NCBI RefSeq assembly: GCF_014284175.1
Contig: NZ_JACOGA010000006.1
Location: 1 to 64,000 of the forward strand
DNA: 64,000 bases
Origin: Affinundibacterium flavidum
Lineage (GTDB): Bacteria > Pseudomonadota > Gammaproteobacteria > Burkholderiales > Burkholderiaceae_D
Direction: 5' to 3'
Shown here: one piece after another, positions 63,572-64,000 of the stretch
Layout: the number at the start of each line of letters is the position of its first letter
Position numbering within the stretch: position 1 is the first letter of the stretch
The notes under the pieces: model-generated
Seen by the model: the letters and a program-made list of their open reading frames with translations, nothing else
Told to the model about the DNA's origin: nothing
Database searches by the model: none
Position numbers and translations under genes: made by a program

Positions 63572-64000
63572 TCAAGCCCAAGCCAATGCGAATACGCAAG
63601 CGAGGATTAACAACAAACTACCAACAGCAGCCAATCTGGTTTTGCTGCCTATCGCTGCCGCCCCCATAATTGTTGCATTCTGCGCTATCAATAATAATGC
63701 TAAAACGTGCAAAGGCAATAAAACCGCATTCACCACCTGACTAGAATAAATCAGCGGAATTAAGGGCAAGCCTGGAATTGACACTACGCTCGCAGCCGCG
63801 ACTGATAAGACGATAAATGCCGCATAGAAAAACTGAAAATGTTTTGCGTCTAAATCCAGAGAGGCGGGCGCACCTATCCCTTCTGCAATTGAATACGCGG
63901 TTGCAATAGGGACTATCGCTGCAGCCAATAATGATGCGCCCAGCAAACCCGCACCAAACAAGATCGTGGCGAAGGAGCCCGCCAAAGGCCGCAAAGCCAT
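63572..64000 (-). CDS. NRAMP-family divalent metal transporter, C-terminal part (runs off window)
   Basis: 142 residues visible, continuing beyond position 64000. The segment ALRPLAGSFATILFGAGLLGASLLAAAIVPIATAYSIAEGIGAPASLDLDAKHFQFFYA matches the seventh-to-ninth helix region of NRAMP transporters. The rest is hydrophobic with an ending ACVFALAWA. The N-terminal metal-binding DPGN motif is outside the window, so completeness cannot be judged. Probably imports manganese or iron. It is adjacent to, and starts before, the Ser/Cys-tailed gene on the same strand. Confidence 0.82.
   Translation of the reverse strand: MALRPLAGSFATILFGAGLLGASLLAAAIVPIATAYSIAEGIGAPASLDLDAKHFQFFYAAFIVLSVAAASVVSIPGLPLIPLIYSSQVVNAVLLPLHVLALLLIAQNATIMGAAAIGSKTRLAAVGSLLLILACVFALAWA

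Noticed and set aside
1..64000. tRNA or rRNA genes
   Set aside because: No cloverleaf sequence with T-loop GTTCRANNC in a suitable frame, nor any rRNA-like segment, was recognised on either strand; short ones may have been missed.

Overview
The window reads as a chromosomal segment of a Gram-negative betaproteobacterium, most likely Burkholderiales, Oxalobacteraceae-like. The grounds are the gene families present (TonB-dependent receptor, RND pumps, PhoX, ChrA, S46 peptidase, an EpsA-type LuxR regulator), moderate base composition, and intergenic palindromes of the kind common in that group. The genus is an inference. No rRNA, tRNA, CRISPR array or complete insertion sequence was seen.

Layout. 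1-126: right end of an IS3-family element. 219-12040: mixed housekeeping and transport genes (POT peptide transporter, CysC, acetyltransferase, HAD phosphatase, DUF4214 lipoprotein, TMEM175-like channel with an S33 peptidase, ChrA, PhoX), interrupted by a 269-bp MITE-like element at 3477-3745. 12417-16822: a two-gene RND efflux operon. 17192-22343: acetyltransferase, small secreted or lipoproteins, and a divergent HxlR/SDR pair. 22344-23178: a gene-free stretch built on a large imperfect inverted repeat. 23179-34524: two orphan genes, metH with a terminator in its leader, TerC, a Bax-inhibitor-1 homologue, an NhaR-type LysR regulator, RhuM and an S46 dipeptidyl peptidase. 34897-41169: a substrate-binding protein paired with a TonB-dependent receptor, DUF1161, a glutathione S-transferase, and a divergent GlxA-type regulator and rhodanese. 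60994-64000: a small exported protein, HxlR, an AlkD-like repair protein, a Ser/Cys-tailed protein and the end of an NRAMP transporter.

The most unusual part is 41629-60594, two divergent operons that look like one lipid-modifying biosynthetic and export system. The rightward operon (49815-59843) encodes a MoaD/ThiS-type sulfur carrier, a rhodanese-MoeB activating enzyme, a small membrane protein, a fused class III aminotransferase/acyl-ACP-reductase, a fatty-acid-hydroxylase-family protein, an SCP2-like protein, an APC permease, a ferritin-like diiron oxygenase, an AlkB-family hydroxylase and a PF10118 protein. The leftward operon (49446-41629) encodes a ferredoxin-reductase, a second AlkB-family enzyme, an MMPL exporter fused to a LolA-like domain, an outer-membrane barrel and a divergent patatin-like protein. 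A LuxR-type regulator closes the locus.

A working model: an acyl thioester is reduced to an aldehyde and transaminated to a long-chain amine by the fusion enzyme. It is then oxidised by several diiron enzymes, possibly given sulfur by the carrier system, and exported by the MMPL and outer-membrane parts. The product is unknown and the model is inference. The fusion resembles the PigE/TamH enzymes of prodiginine and tambjamine pathways, but no pyrrole genes are present.
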